Below, in pieces: positions 1 through 9,585 of a stretch of 52,126 bases of DNA. Every line of letters starts with the position of its first letter. Positions within the stretch are counted from its first letter, which is position 1. Location of the stretch: contig DYSB01000004.1 in the NCBI GenBank assembly GCA_020726405.1, positions 1 to 52,126 on the forward strand, given 5' to 3'. The position numbers were made by a program, and so were the translations under genes. The stretch comes from Acetofilamentum sp. (GTDB taxonomy: Bacteria > CAIWAD01). The notes under the pieces were generated by a model that saw nothing but the letters and a program-made list of their open reading frames with translations, was not told the origin of the DNA and made no database searches.

Positions 1-120
1 GTCCAGCGCGGCGCGCACAAGGTTGTGTTCGACGCCGGCGAGCTGGCCTCCGGTGCGTATATCTGCACGCTGACCACGGCGACCCGGAGTGCCGCGCGCA
101 AGTTGGTTTTGGTCAAGTAG
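1..120 (+). CDS. C-terminal end of a secreted protein with FlgD-Ig-like sorting domain (5' end outside window)
   Basis: The window opens inside a reading frame that ends at TAG 118-120. The 39 visible residues contain the strand pattern VVFDAGELASGAYICTL and the terminal tail ARKLVLVK. These are the last strands of the FlgD-Ig-like / type IX-like C-terminal sorting domain carried by several other proteins here. Such tails direct export across, or anchoring to, the outer membrane in FCB-group bacteria. The functional domain lies upstream of the window, so the role of the protein cannot be inferred. Confidence 0.85.
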   Translation, partial: VQRGAHKVVFDAGELASGAYICTLTTATRSAARKLVLVK

Positions 121-540
121 GCGACATCACGACGCTGCAGAAGCGCCCTCCCTCAGGCGGAACCAGTTACATGGTGGCAGGTAGCCCAAGCGCCGGCTGG
201 CAGAAAGGTGGAAACATGGCGCCCGGCATTCTCCGGCCGTGAGAGGCTGAGTGCCTCATCCATGGAGCCTGGGAACACGAAGATTCGAAGGCTCGAAGCG
301 GATGCTGGGGTGCTCGCAGTGGCTCTTCAACACAGAGGCACAGAGGCACAGTGAAATCGTGAGTCAGTTGGAGTCAATGGTCAAGTGAGGTGAAGCCCGC
401 CGGGCTGACCGCCCGTGGCTGAACCAGAACCAGGTGGTGACGCTCTCGGGGGGTGATTTCGTTTGGACCGGATGAAGGCGGGTGCGGCGAGAGTGCTTCC
501 TTGCCAGCGCAGAGACCAAAGACCGATGGGAGGATTGACG
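121..540. other. 420-bp intergenic region built of short repeats
   Basis: No convincing gene is present. The region carries short phrases that recur in the other large intergenic region at 34089-34626: CAGAAAGGTGGAAA (201-214), CGGCCGTGAG (about 234-243), the 22-mer around GAAGGCTCGAAGCG (279-300, one mismatch to 34215-34236), tandem CACAGAGG (331-350) and TGAAG-hairpin-GAACCAG (about 391-426). The last ~15 bases hold the ribosome-binding site GGGAGG of the next gene. Shared phrases in different order suggest a dispersed non-coding repeat family. Confidence 0.6.
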
Positions 541-1270
541 ATGCGCATTCGACTTGGATGGCTGGGCCTGGGTCTGTGGGCGGCAAGCGCGCATGCCAAT
601 CTGCAGTTGAATTTCCCGCTGGAGCGCCTGGGCGCGGGGGACTACAACAGCGTCGAGTTCCTGTCGGGGAACGCCCTGCTGGAGGTGGACGGCGTCGCCG
701 TGGCACGGCTGGCCGCCAATCAGCGGGTCGTGGGCGGCAGCCCGGTGCTGGTGGGGCTGATCTGGGCCTATGATTCCGACCCGGCCTGAGCTGCTGAACC
801 AGGGCGCCAGCGTGGTGCTGCGCGACGTTCAGGTGCGCCTGAGCTGCCCCGCCGGCAGCCCCGTCCTGAGCTGGTCCCGGGGCGCGAGCTTCGCCTACCC
901 CTACCAGATCGGCACGCCCTTTCCGGTCAACCTGCCGGCCGCCATGCCCGTCTTCGACACCCTGGATTGTGACACGGCCCTGGACGAGGGCGCCGCGCCC
1001 CAGGCTCTGAGCTTCGCCCTGGCGGAGGCCCAACCCAATCCCTTCAACCCGGCAACCAGCCTGAGCTACACGCTGCCCACCAGCAGTAACGTCACGCTGC
1101 GGGTGTTCAACCCCGGCGGCCAACTGGTGCGAACCCTGGCCCAGGGGCCGATGCCGCGCGGCGTCCACAGCGTCCTGTTCGACGCCTCCCGGCTGGCCTC
1201 GGGCCTGTACCTGTGCCGGCTGGAGTCCAACGGCCAGGCGGTCACGCGCAAGCTCCTCTATCTCAAGTAG
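541..1270 (+). pseudogene. Secreted sorting-domain protein, split by a one-base frameshift
   Basis: Start ATG 541 follows GGGAGG at a good distance and opens with a signal peptide (MRIRLGWLGLGLWAASAHA). The frame runs to TGA 787-789. The neighbouring frame from about 770 continues with the rest of the protein: a beta-rich domain, then a complete sorting domain (AQPNPFNPATSLSYTL, ending RKLLYLK). Removing one C from CCC at 780-782 restores one 242-residue frame (D-R-P-E-L-L at the junction). It is therefore one gene with one extra base, either a recent mutation or an assembly error. The N-terminal domain is not recognised. Confidence 0.75.
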
Positions 1271-1336
1271 GTTGGCGCGTCCGTTGGGATCCCGGTCACG
1301 CGAGACTGCGCAAGCCATCCGCTTCCAGCCAAAAAG

Positions 1337-1368
1337 AACCGGCCCCATGCTCGCGCACGGGGCCGGTT
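1337..1368. terminator. Bidirectional Rho-independent terminator
   Basis: A perfect 10-bp stem, AACCGGCCCC (1337-1346) and GGGGCCGGTT (1359-1368), closes a 12-nt loop. It is preceded by AAAAAG and followed by TT. It lies between convergent genes (stops at 1270 on plus and 1394 on minus), so it can serve both. Confidence 0.75.
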
Positions 1369-1393
1369 TTCATTGGGCGCAGGCCAGGAGGTT

Positions 1394-3055
1394 TTACTTC
1401 TCCGCAATCACCACGTAGAAGGCGCGGCCAGTGGCCGGCAACGTCACAGTGGTGTCGGTGGTGGTGGTTACAAACGTAGAAAGCGAAGTCGGGGCGGGAT
1501 AGCCGTCGATCTGGCTGTAGACACTGTAGCCCGTGGCCAGCGGCACGGCCGTCCAGCTCAAGGTCACCTGGCCGCCGACGTAGACGATCTCCAGGTTGGG
1601 CGGGCAGAACCAGTCGTCCCAGGAGGTGGGAGGCAGGGTCATGTTGGGGGTGGCATCATCCAGCGTGAAGGGCCGGTTGAGGATGTTGTCCTCCCAGTTC
1701 CAGGTGCTGCCGTCGGTGGTGAAGGCCGTCTTGTACTCCACCTCGAAAGCGGAGCCGACGGGGAAGGTCACGTCCGCTTCCCAGACGCCATCCAGGTCGG
1801 CATCCGTCATGGGCGTGGTGCCGGCCGTCCAGTCCAGCGGAGCCACACTGCCCTGCAGGGAGACGCTTGTCACGGTGCCGATGCAGTTCATGTCCTGGCT
1901 GAAGTGGGCCGTGATGGGCACCGTGGTGCCCGCCGGCGGGACATAATTGCTGAAGAAAGCGTTGGGCAGGGCCGTGAAGCCCGCGACCATGCACAGCCTG
2001 CGGTTGGATCCGTCCTCATAGGTCCAGGCCGTGCCGTCCGTGCTCTTGAGGAATTTGTACTCCAGCGTGTTCAAGGTGCCGGCCGGGAAGATCACCATGC
2101 CGGAGAACAGGCCGGGATGGCCCACATCGCTCAAGGCGATGGTCGTATCCCAGTTGAGCGGCGCGCGAGTCCCGCGGATGCCCACGCCACCGGCGTAGCT
2201 GGCGGGATCCTGGTGCTGCATGTCCACCGCGAAGATCACCATGGCATTGGCGCCCAGGGGGGCCTCGACGCAGGGGCATTCGGCTTCATCGTTCCAATAG
2301 CCGCTGTATTCGCCGGTGGTGGCGCCGGAGGGCACGGTGAACTCACGGTTGGCAAAGGGACCGCCGGGCAGGCTTTCCCAATCGGTGCCGTTGCGGAACT
2401 TGAATTCGATGGTCAGGGCGGAGCCCGCCGGCCAGACGATGTCGTAGGCGTAGACGCGCGGGCTGACTTGGGTCATGGCCTGGTAGACCCAACCATTGAA
2501 GGAACCGGAGATGCCAGGGCCTTGGCCGTTGTTGGTGACACAGTGGAAGTCGCCCACCACGTGCAAGGTGAAGTTCTCGCTGGTGGCGTTCTCCACCAGA
2601 TAGAAGGCCGGGGTCGTGGCGGTGAAGGTCGCCTCGGGGCTGCCCGGCCGCGCCGTGAAGGCCGCCGCGCCATCACCGTCGGCGAACTCGCAGTAGAAGA
2701 ACACGCTGTCGCCGCTCAGGGCTGCCGTGGGGATGTCCGCGAAATACTCGTCCAGCGGCGTGTAGCAGTCGCCGTTATTGAAGGTCATGGGCATGGACGT
2801 GTAGGTGGACTGACCTTGGGCGCGGTAGAACAGGGTCTTGGTCATGTCCTGGCAGAAGAGCAGGGTGTCCGTTTCGCAGACGCCCGTGCAGCCCGTCTTC
2901 AATGCGCGGGCATACACACGCACGGGACTGGCGTTGGGCACCGTGTCACCGGTCTCCTGCCACTGCAGGAAGCTCTGCTCCACCAGGGCCGCGGCCGGCT
3001 GGGCCAGCAAGGCCAGCAGGGCGGCGAGGGCGGAAAGTCGGGAAAGGAGTTTCAT
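1394..3055 (-). CDS. Secreted protein with three starch-binding (CBM20/CBM48-like) domains
   Basis: The 553-residue product has a signal peptide (residues 1-23, ending AQPAAA). Three beta-sandwich repeats follow, each with the start and end typical of starch-binding modules: ISGSFNGW at about 182-189 then FKFRNG; IRGTRAPLNWD at 293-303 then EYKFLKSTDGTAWTYED; LQGSVAPLDW at 400-409 then VEYKTAFTTDGSTWNWED. A fibronectin-III-like end (about 485-553) finishes the protein. No catalytic domain is seen, so the likely role is binding alpha-glucan outside the cell. It starts inside the stop of the GH57-like gene (4-bp overlap), which supports joint expression and a shared substrate. CBM assignment rests on pattern recognition. 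Confidence 0.85.
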   Translation of the reverse strand: MKLLSRLSALAALLALLAQPAAALVEQSFLQWQETGDTVPNASPVRVYARALKTGCTGVCETDTLLFCQDMTKTLFYRAQGQSTYTSMPMTFNNGDCYTPLDEYFADIPTAALSGDSVFFYCEFADGDGAAAFTARPGSPEATFTATTPAFYLVENATSENFTLHVVGDFHCVTNNGQGPGISGSFNGWVYQAMTQVSPRVYAYDIVWPAGSALTIEFKFRNGTDWESLPGGPFANREFTVPSGATTGEYSGYWNDEAECPCVEAPLGANAMVIFAVDMQHQDPASYAGGVGIRGTRAPLNWDTTIALSDVGHPGLFSGMVIFPAGTLNTLEYKFLKSTDGTAWTYEDGSNRRLCMVAGFTALPNAFFSNYVPPAGTTVPITAHFSQDMNCIGTVTSVSLQGSVAPLDWTAGTTPMTDADLDGVWEADVTFPVGSAFEVEYKTAFTTDGSTWNWEDNILNRPFTLDDATPNMTLPPTSWDDWFCPPNLEIVYVGGQVTLSWTAVPLATGYSVYSQIDGYPAPTSLSTFVTTTTDTTVTLPATGRAFYVVIAEK

Positions 3056-6000
3056 CGAATACCTCTTGAATTGGGTTGCGATTGGGTGTTGCCTGCCCGG
3101 ACGACGTAAAAGCCGCTCGTGCCGGAGGGCGATAGGATGAATTCACTGGCGGGCGTCTCCGCCAGGGGCGTGGTCCCGGGTTCGTCCCAGGGTGCCGCGA
3201 GGGCGTAGATTCGATAGACGAGAGCGCCAGCCACGGGCTCCCAGGCCAGTTTGAGCGTGCCGTCGGCGAGCAGCGTGACGCTGAGCTGGGGCGCCGCCGG
3301 AGCCGCAGGCACGGGATTGTTGGGCGCCACGCCCATGCGGGGCATGGGTCCGTCCATGGGCGGCTGGGTGAACGTGAACCAGCTGCCGTAGGTGACGTTG
3401 GTCCCCACCGGATTGGCCTGGGGCCAAGCCAGCACGGTGACCTGTGTGGCTTCCTGGGTGAAGCCCGCGCAGAGCGCCAACTGGGTCGGGTTGCCCAGCT
3501 CGCTCCAGGGAATGCGCAGTTCCGTCAGCAGATTCCCGCTCCAACCTTCGTAGCTGCTGCCCGAGTGGCTGCCATAGGCCGTGTAGGTCCAGGCCGTGCC
3601 TGTCCAGTGGTTGAGTTGCATGCTGTTGCCGCCGCCCTCGACAGCGACGGAGTACTCGGGCCGCCGTGCGCTGCTGAAACCGATCCGGCTCCAGGAGTCG
3701 CGCGAAGCGCCGCTGCCGGCCACGCCGTCCGTGTCCAGGTGCACGAAGAAATCGCCCGTGGCCAGGTTGCGACCCCGGAAGGCCACGTAGAGCGTCTGGG
3801 AATCCCAGGTGAGGAAGAGGCTGTCCGCCCGGTTCTCCAGCAGCTCCGTGGCGGGGATGAAGTCCTGCGCGCCGTCCACCAGCGGGGTGTGCGGCGTGAG
3901 CCCGTTGGGCACGCTGAACAGCGCCGTGTCGTGGGCCGGATCCACCAGGTTGCCGGCCAGGTCCGTCACGCCCGTGGCCGTGATGCTGCCGCCCACGCCG
4001 CCGGAGAGGCCGGCCAGCCGCAGTTGCACGCGCCGGGTCCAGGCCTGCCGCTCCGCCGAGACGATGCTGACGCCCGCGGGGAAACCACTCAGGCTCCAAT
4101 GGGCCGGGTTCTCCGCGCTGGCCTCGTCGACGGCCTCGTTGAAGTCCAGCACGGCCAAGTCCGGCGCCAGCCAGGGAGCGCTGTCCGCCAGCTCGGGACC
4201 CTTCACGTCCAGATCCGCCAAGGCCAACGATACCAGCTCGGGCACCTGGCCTTGCGCGTCGGGAGCCGTGGTGCGCCCGGCGTAGAACAGGAAGCGGAAG
4301 CGGCCGTCGCCCCGGATTTCGTCGCCCTTGACCAGTGTGCCCTGGAAATCACCGGCGTGCTGAGCGCCGCCGTTGCCCAGCACCAGGGCCGCCGTCCAGC
4401 CCGTGGTGGTGTTGCGCTGGCCCAGCCAGTCGCTCTGCGGCCAGGCGGCGCCGGGATCCCAGAGCCGCGTAGTGGAGCCATTCCAGAGCAAGTCCAGATA
4501 GTCGGGCGTGAAGCCGTTCTTCACCCAGGTCTCGCTGGGCGTGTCGTAGTCGCAGGTGAGCCAGGGCTCGCCCGCGCGCAGGCTGAAGGTCTTCACCAGG
4601 CCTGCGGGGTGGCTGAGGCGGACGCGCGCAAAGTCCGTGGCGGTGGAGTCCACCGTCAGCGTGTAGCTGTCGTTCTCGAGCAGGGGGCTGACGTCGCTGA
4701 ACGCGGCCACGTGGTTGTTGGAGGAGCCGTCGTTGTAGTCGCCCTCGGTGTCCACCCAGTAGGCGCTGCAACTGCCCACCAGGCTGGCGGCGTCCGTGGA
4801 GTCCTTGGCGAAGATCCAGGGCGCGCGGCCGCCGGCGGGTTCGAAGACGGCCAGCACGCGGTCACTGTGCAGGACCAGTTCCTCCACGCCGTCGGCGTCC
4901 ACGTCCGCCAGCTGGGCGCCCGTGCCCTGCCAGGCCTGTCCGCTCCACCAGCGGCCCGCCTCGGCGTAGACGCGGGCGTTCTTGATATGAGAGGAATAGC
5001 GGTGGATCCAGCCGCTGATCTCGCTGCCGTCGTGCCAGCCCGTCTCGTAGACGTTGGTCATCAGCACGTACCACGCCAGGGTGGAGAGGTCATTGTCCGG
5101 GCTGCCCATCAGCCAGCCCCAGGTGTCGTTCCAGGTCTGGCCGTAGTTCCACTGCGGCACGTGCTGGTCGCTGTGGGAGGCCGCGCCGGCGAAATGCCCG
5201 TACCACGAATTGGCCGTGCCCGGGCTGAGCCAGTCGCTGCCGTAGCCGCCCCGGCCGCCGAGCAGGCCATAGGTCCCGTTCTGCAGGTTGATGGCCCCGC
5301 CGCCGAAGCCGCCCAGGGCCGCGTCGAGCTTCATGGATTCCACGGAGCCGCCGCTGGCGGCGATCTGCTGCACGAGCCAGATCATATTGTTGAGCGCGCT
5401 GGGGAACTGCCCGGCGAAGCCCGCCACCTCCGCTGCCACTTCCCAATCCGTGCCGTAGACCAGCAGCTCGTCGGGCGAGGTGCCCAGGATCATGTTCCAG
5501 GCCGCGCCGGCGTCGTGGTGGCAGTTGCCCGTGAACGAGCCATTGATGGGGATGACGTTCAGGTCACCCTGGCCGGGCACGGGGATGGTGTAGATATGGC
5601 GGTCGTTGGCCCAGTTGTTCTGATAGTCGCAGTGCTCCTCCTGGTCCAGCAACACGCCGTAGACGCCGTGCGGCAGCCAGTCGTCGCCGATCCAGTCCAC
5701 CACGTGGGCGGCGGTGTTCCAGGGATTGCCGTCGGTGTCCTCGGGGCTGACCCAGACGCGCTCCGGCACCCAGGCCACGTGGGGCGTGTAGCCGTAGCGC
5801 CAGGCGGTCATCTGGCTGTGGGTGTGGACGGCCCAGTCGTTCATGGTGTCCTGGACGAAGGGCATGATGTGCTGGGCGTAGGCGCTGGTGAGCATGCCGG
5901 CCCAGCCCTCGGTCACGCCGCGGGCCAGCCAGTCATTCCAGCCCTCCACGGTGCCGTCCGGGTAGTACCACTGGGCCGCGCTCTGCAACGGGCCGCTGAC

Positions 6001-6729
6001 GTGGAAATTGCCGGGCACGTCGAGCACGTCGTGCAGGCCCAGCAGCTCGTCGAACCCGCAGTGCTCGCTGCCCGTGTCGAGGTACTCGCTCCAATGCTGT
6101 TCGTGGGAATCGGCCTCGTCGCCCCAGAGCACGTCGGTCCAGGTGAGGCCCTGGTTGCCGTGGTGGACGAAGGCCACGTGATGATCGCTGCGCTCGCCGT
6201 CCCGAGCGGGTTCCAGCTCGTCGGCCAGCGGCGCGCCGGCCTCGGCGCGCGTGGCCAGGCCCAACCCGGCGCCGGATTCCAGCAGGCGACTCCAGACCGT
6301 CCACTCCGCCGGCAGCCAGAGCTCCAGCACCGCCGCGCCGCGCTCCCGGCGGATTTCCGGGCGCACGCTGGCCAGGGTCTTCCAGGCGCCCGCCGTCGGC
6401 ATCTGCCAGCTCAGGTTGGCGAGACCGTTCAGCACCAGGCGCTGGCCATCCGAGGCCTTCAGCTCCAGCCGGCCGTGGCTCCAGGAGGCTCGGGAGCCCA
6501 GGCGCAGCACGCCGCGACCGTCCACCACGCCCGTGCAGGCCAGGCTGAGATCCAGTGCGGGATCCATGCCGCCCTCGACGGGATCCAGGGCCAGCAGCTG
6601 GAGACCCGAACTGAAGCCCGCAGACGAGGTGGAGGGGGCGGCCTGCGTCCCGAGGGCTGACAGGCAGATTCCCGCCAAGGCCAGGGCCGGGGCGGCAACC
6701 AGGGACAAGAGGATTCGGCGCAGGAGCAT
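3052..6729 (-). CDS. Secreted GH57-like glycoside hydrolase with CBM9-like and Fn3 domains
   Basis: The 1225-residue product has an N-terminal signal segment (about 1-31). The catalytic region shows GH57-type landmarks: VAFVHHGNQ (185-193), AWVPERVW (319-326, Glu323 candidate nucleophile) and VYGTDWEV (424-431, Asp428 candidate acid/base). GH57 enzymes act on alpha-glucans such as starch or glycogen. After a long beta-rich region comes a CBM9/DOMON-like domain (about 945-1110, with LFLTWDSQTLYVAF) and a C-terminal Fn3-like domain. There is no FlgD-type sorting tail. The next gene overlaps by 4 bp and encodes starch-binding-like modules, which fits extracellular polysaccharide breakdown. Family membership is inferred from motifs and could be a distant GH57-like clan member. 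Confidence 0.8.
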   Translation of the reverse strand: MLLRRILLSLVAAPALALAGICLSALGTQAAPSTSSAGFSSGLQLLALDPVEGGMDPALDLSLACTGVVDGRGVLRLGSRASWSHGRLELKASDGQRLVLNGLANLSWQMPTAGAWKTLASVRPEIRRERGAAVLELWLPAEWTVWSRLLESGAGLGLATRAEAGAPLADELEPARDGERSDHHVAFVHHGNQGLTWTDVLWGDEADSHEQHWSEYLDTGSEHCGFDELLGLHDVLDVPGNFHVSGPLQSAAQWYYPDGTVEGWNDWLARGVTEGWAGMLTSAYAQHIMPFVQDTMNDWAVHTHSQMTAWRYGYTPHVAWVPERVWVSPEDTDGNPWNTAAHVVDWIGDDWLPHGVYGVLLDQEEHCDYQNNWANDRHIYTIPVPGQGDLNVIPINGSFTGNCHHDAGAAWNMILGTSPDELLVYGTDWEVAAEVAGFAGQFPSALNNMIWLVQQIAASGGSVESMKLDAALGGFGGGAINLQNGTYGLLGGRGGYGSDWLSPGTANSWYGHFAGAASHSDQHVPQWNYGQTWNDTWGWLMGSPDNDLSTLAWYVLMTNVYETGWHDGSEISGWIHRYSSHIKNARVYAEAGRWWSGQAWQGTGAQLADVDADGVEELVLHSDRVLAVFEPAGGRAPWIFAKDSTDAASLVGSCSAYWVDTEGDYNDGSSNNHVAAFSDVSPLLENDSYTLTVDSTATDFARVRLSHPAGLVKTFSLRAGEPWLTCDYDTPSETWVKNGFTPDYLDLLWNGSTTRLWDPGAAWPQSDWLGQRNTTTGWTAALVLGNGGAQHAGDFQGTLVKGDEIRGDGRFRFLFYAGRTTAPDAQGQVPELVSLALADLDVKGPELADSAPWLAPDLAVLDFNEAVDEASAENPAHWSLSGFPAGVSIVSAERQAWTRRVQLRLAGLSGGVGGSITATGVTDLAGNLVDPAHDTALFSVPNGLTPHTPLVDGAQDFIPATELLENRADSLFLTWDSQTLYVAFRGRNLATGDFFVHLDTDGVAGSGASRDSWSRIGFSSARRPEYSVAVEGGGNSMQLNHWTGTAWTYTAYGSHSGSSYEGWSGNLLTELRIPWSELGNPTQLALCAGFTQEATQVTVLAWPQANPVGTNVTYGSWFTFTQPPMDGPMPRMGVAPNNPVPAAPAAPQLSVTLLADGTLKLAWEPVAGALVYRIYALAAPWDEPGTTPLAETPASEFILSPSGTSGFYVVRAGNTQSQPNSRGIR

Positions 6730-7148
6730 GGGGGGCTGCCTTTCTGGGTTCTTTCAACCTAGGCCGTAGAGCAAAAATGGCGCCAGCCCGACCCAGCAGT
6801 TGATCCTTTGATAATCAACGTGATTCATAAGTGGCAAGCTCGTACTGATTTCTTGGGGTTGCCCATCCTGCCGGAAATTGAACAAGCAGCCGGGCGCGGT
6901 CGAATTGCTACCCAGGGCAAGGATAGGATCCTATTGTTCGGAATCAGCGAGCCGGGCGGGTCACCGGGCGGTAGAGTCCCAATCAGCCGGCGAGCAGACC
7001 CGCTCCCAGGGCCAGTCCCCGCCAGGGCACCAGCCGACAGCCGTGCCAGAGCAGCAGGAAGACGGGGAGCAGGACCCACGGGTCGGGGTGACCCCGGTCG
7101 CCCAGCGGCGCGGCCACGCACACGACCCAGCCCAGCAACAGGAACCGG
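6730..7148. other. 419-bp intergenic region with a candidate operator and a possible membrane-protein remnant
   Basis: The part next to the GH57-like gene is unusually AT-rich and holds an inverted repeat, GTTGAT (6799-6804) and ATCAAC (6814-6819), about 70 bp upstream of the start. It could be an operator or promoter element. On the minus strand, 6983-7148 reads as a hydrophobic stretch with high third-position GC (LLPVFLLLWHGCRLVPWRGL, stop at 6983). It has no good start codon of its own. This may be a remnant of a membrane protein, but I could not assign it. Confidence 0.4.
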
Positions 7149-8508
7149 CTAGTGCAGCAAGAGCATTTTTCCGGTGCTGGATTCCCGCGCGCCGCGCACT
7201 TCATAGAGATAAAGCCCGCTGGCCAAGCCGCCGCTGTCAAAAGTCGCCCGATGGCTGCCGGCCGAAAGATCGGTGTTCAGCAGCTCGCGCAGTTGCGCAC
7301 CGCCAAGGTCGAACACCCGGACGCGGACATGCTGGGGAGCGGTCAGATGGAAGGGGATCGTGGTCTGCGGATTGAATGGGTTGGGGAAGCAGCGACCCAG
7401 GCTCAGGCTGACGGGTTCCATACCGGCGGCGGACGGCAGGGCATCCTCAGGTTCGAATTGGAGCACCAACAGGCCGTCCCAGGCATTCGCCACGCACACC
7501 AGGCCATCCGCCGCGGCCACGCCTTCAGCCCAGTCAGGTGTGTGGAAGAAGCCGCAACTGACAGGCTGGGCCGGATCGGTCACATCGACCGCCTGCAGTC
7601 CGTTCCCGCCGCAGCTCAAGAAGAGCAGATGACCGTCCAGGGCCAGCGCGCGGGCGCCGGGGACAGCCAGGGATGCCAGCTCCGTCGGCTGGGTGGGATC
7701 GCTGACGTCCACCACGCGCAGCCCTCCGTCCTCATCCGCCACGAAGGCCAGCCCATCCCGCACCACGACGCCCCAGGCGCTTCCCGGCGTGTCCAGCCGC
7801 CCCAGCTCCACGGGTGAGGACGGCTGCGTCACATCCACGATCCCCAGACCGGCCGTGTTGTCGGCCACATAGGCCAAGCTGCCTGACAAGGCCAGCGCGC
7901 GCCCAGCCCTCCGTGTCCAGGCGGCCCGCTTCCGTCGGAGAGGCCGGATCCGCCAGGTCGATCACCGCGAGCCCGGCGCCACCATCCGCCAGATACGCGC
8001 GGCCATTGGCCAGCTCAACACCCAGGCCCTCGCCCGGCGTGTCAAGGCGTCCGAGTTCCATGGGCTGTGCCGGGTTGCTCACGTCCACCACCCAGAGACC
8101 CGCTCCAGCAGTGGCCAGACAGGCCAGATCGCCCTCCACCGCCACGTCCAGTGCCGTCAGGCCCACATCGAGAAAGCCCAGCTCAACCGGCGTGTCGGGA
8201 TCGCCCGCATCGATCACCCGCAGGCCGGCCGAACCGGCGGCCACGTACACGCGATCGCCAATCCGCGCCAGCGACTCGATTCGTCCCGGCAGTCCGATGG
8301 AGCCCATCCGGCGTGGGGCTGCGGGGCTGGCCAGATCCAGGAAGACCAGATTCACTCCTGCAGCGAGGCAGAGTGTGTCACCTGTCTGGGCCACGGCACG
8401 ACAGGCTCCATCCGTGGCGCCCAGCAGGCGGCAGTTATCGGCGTCCTGGGCGCGAAGCGCGGAGCTTCCCAGTGCAACCAGGGTGAATAGGCTGAGCCAA
8501 TGGCGCAT
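7149..8508 (-). pseudogene. Secreted LVIVD-repeat protein with sorting domain, interrupted by a frameshift
   Basis: ATG at 8508 begins a signal peptide (MRHWLSLFTLVALGSSALRA). It is followed by about seven LVIVD-type repeats of roughly 40 residues (GLRVIDAGDPDTPVELG, GLWVVDVSNPAQPMELG and so on), expected to form a beta-propeller. The upstream frame is lost at about 7895-7902 in an alternating GC run. The frame ending at 7149 carries the remaining repeats and a sorting domain with FPNPFNPQTTIPFHL and the end STGKMLLLH. Deleting one base gives an intact 452-residue protein. The function of these propellers is not known. Damage could be real or an assembly error. Confidence 0.75.
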
Positions 8509-8629
8509 CTGTCCCGGCCGTGCTTGATGAATCGCTGCCGGCAGCCGGTCGGGCTTGTCCGACGAATTGCGGGTGGAAATTGGCATTTCGACTGGAACGC
8601 GGGGCGGCTTGTCGAACATGGCCAACGGG

Positions 8630-9555
8630 CAGCCAGCTGCGGGACGATGTGGCGCGAGATCCACTGGACCAGTTCGCCACCCGTCAGGTAGAGCCGATCC
8701 AGCATGGCTAGGCCCGCCACGACCATCAGGGCCGCGAAGCGCCGGGAGGAGTGCCAGGCGTTGAGGGCGTAGAAAAAGCCCAGCGCGGGCAGGAAGAGCA
8801 GGAAGTCGAGCAGCAGCTCCCGGCTCATGAGTCCCCAGATCTGCGCCAATGGGGCCGGCTGCCAGAGCAGCGGAATGGGGTTCATCCCGTGGACCAGGGC
8901 GGCGCCGGACAGCACCAGCAGCGGAATCAGCTGGGTCGCCGCGGCTGTGGCCAGCATCAGGACCAGCAGGAGCGGCCCGTTCACCAGGGCCTTGGCCAGC
9001 ACGGCCTCACCCTCGGTGGGTGGCATGGACTTGAAGAAGTAGATGCTGCGTGGTCGCCTCCTGGCGGAACATGTTCAGGGTCAGGATGGCCGCCATGAAG
9101 CCCAGTGGCAGCAGCGTGAACTTGCCGATGACCAGCAGGACCAGCAGCAGCATGTGCGAGCGCACCTGCACGGGCAGACGTCCGAAGAAGTCCAACAGGT
9201 TCGCCACGGTGACGTCGCCAAGTTCCACCACGATCCCGCTGTTCCCCAGTCCCGGGATCAGGCGGGCCAGGTTGCTGTGGGAGCCGTGGAAGCTCAGGCT
9301 GTCGCACTACTCGTTGGCCGGTTCGCTGTCCGAGCCGTTGAAGTGGATGGTGGACTGGTTGGAGCGCAGGTTGGCGTCGATGCGCCCCGGCAGCACCAGG
9401 GCCAGCAGGCTGCCCGCCAGCACCAGGCTGGTCAGAATCAGCGGCAGCACCCAAATGTGGCGGTGCTCCCAGAGTTCGCGGCGCATCAGCATGCCCAGGC
9501 GCCGCAGTTTGCCGCGGAAGAGCGGGTTGACGGGCGTGTCCATTTGAGTCGTCAT
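8630..9555 (-). pseudogene. Decayed ABC transporter permease (paralogue of the neighbouring permease)
   Basis: ATG 9555 begins a protein resembling the upstream permease at 9586-10620: LGMLMRRELWEHRHIWVLPL here against LAVLIKREFWEHRELLWVPV there. The frame is cut by TAG at 9307-9309, then continues in the same frame (FGRLPVQVRSHMLLLVLLVI). It shifts by one base near 9043-9053, and goes on (SIYFFKSMPPTEGEAVLAKAL to MLDRLYLTGGELVQWISRH). Compared with the paralogue the last ~60 residues are missing. The next gene's signal peptide starts directly after. An in-frame stop, a frameshift and a 3' truncation together make this a genuine pseudogene more likely than a sequencing artefact. The boundary at 8630 is approximate. 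Confidence 0.75.
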
Positions 9556-9585
9556 GAATCTTCTCCCTTCGGTCGCGCGAGCGGT

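Noticed and set aside
541-1270. Programmed +1 ribosomal frameshifting
   Set aside because: The five shift sites share no slippery codon-plus-stop signal such as CUU-UGA with an upstream Shine-Dalgarno; most lie in plain G/C runs.
3565-6660. 1031-codon open frame on the plus strand opposite the GH57-like gene
   Set aside because: In GC-rich DNA the antisense frame of a real gene stays open. The translation is Val/Gly/Ala/Arg/His-rich without domains, and the minus-strand protein has clear domains.
9307-9309. TAG recoding (pyrrolysine or readthrough) in the permease
   Set aside because: It is a single case, in a gene that is also frameshifted and truncated. Decay is simpler.
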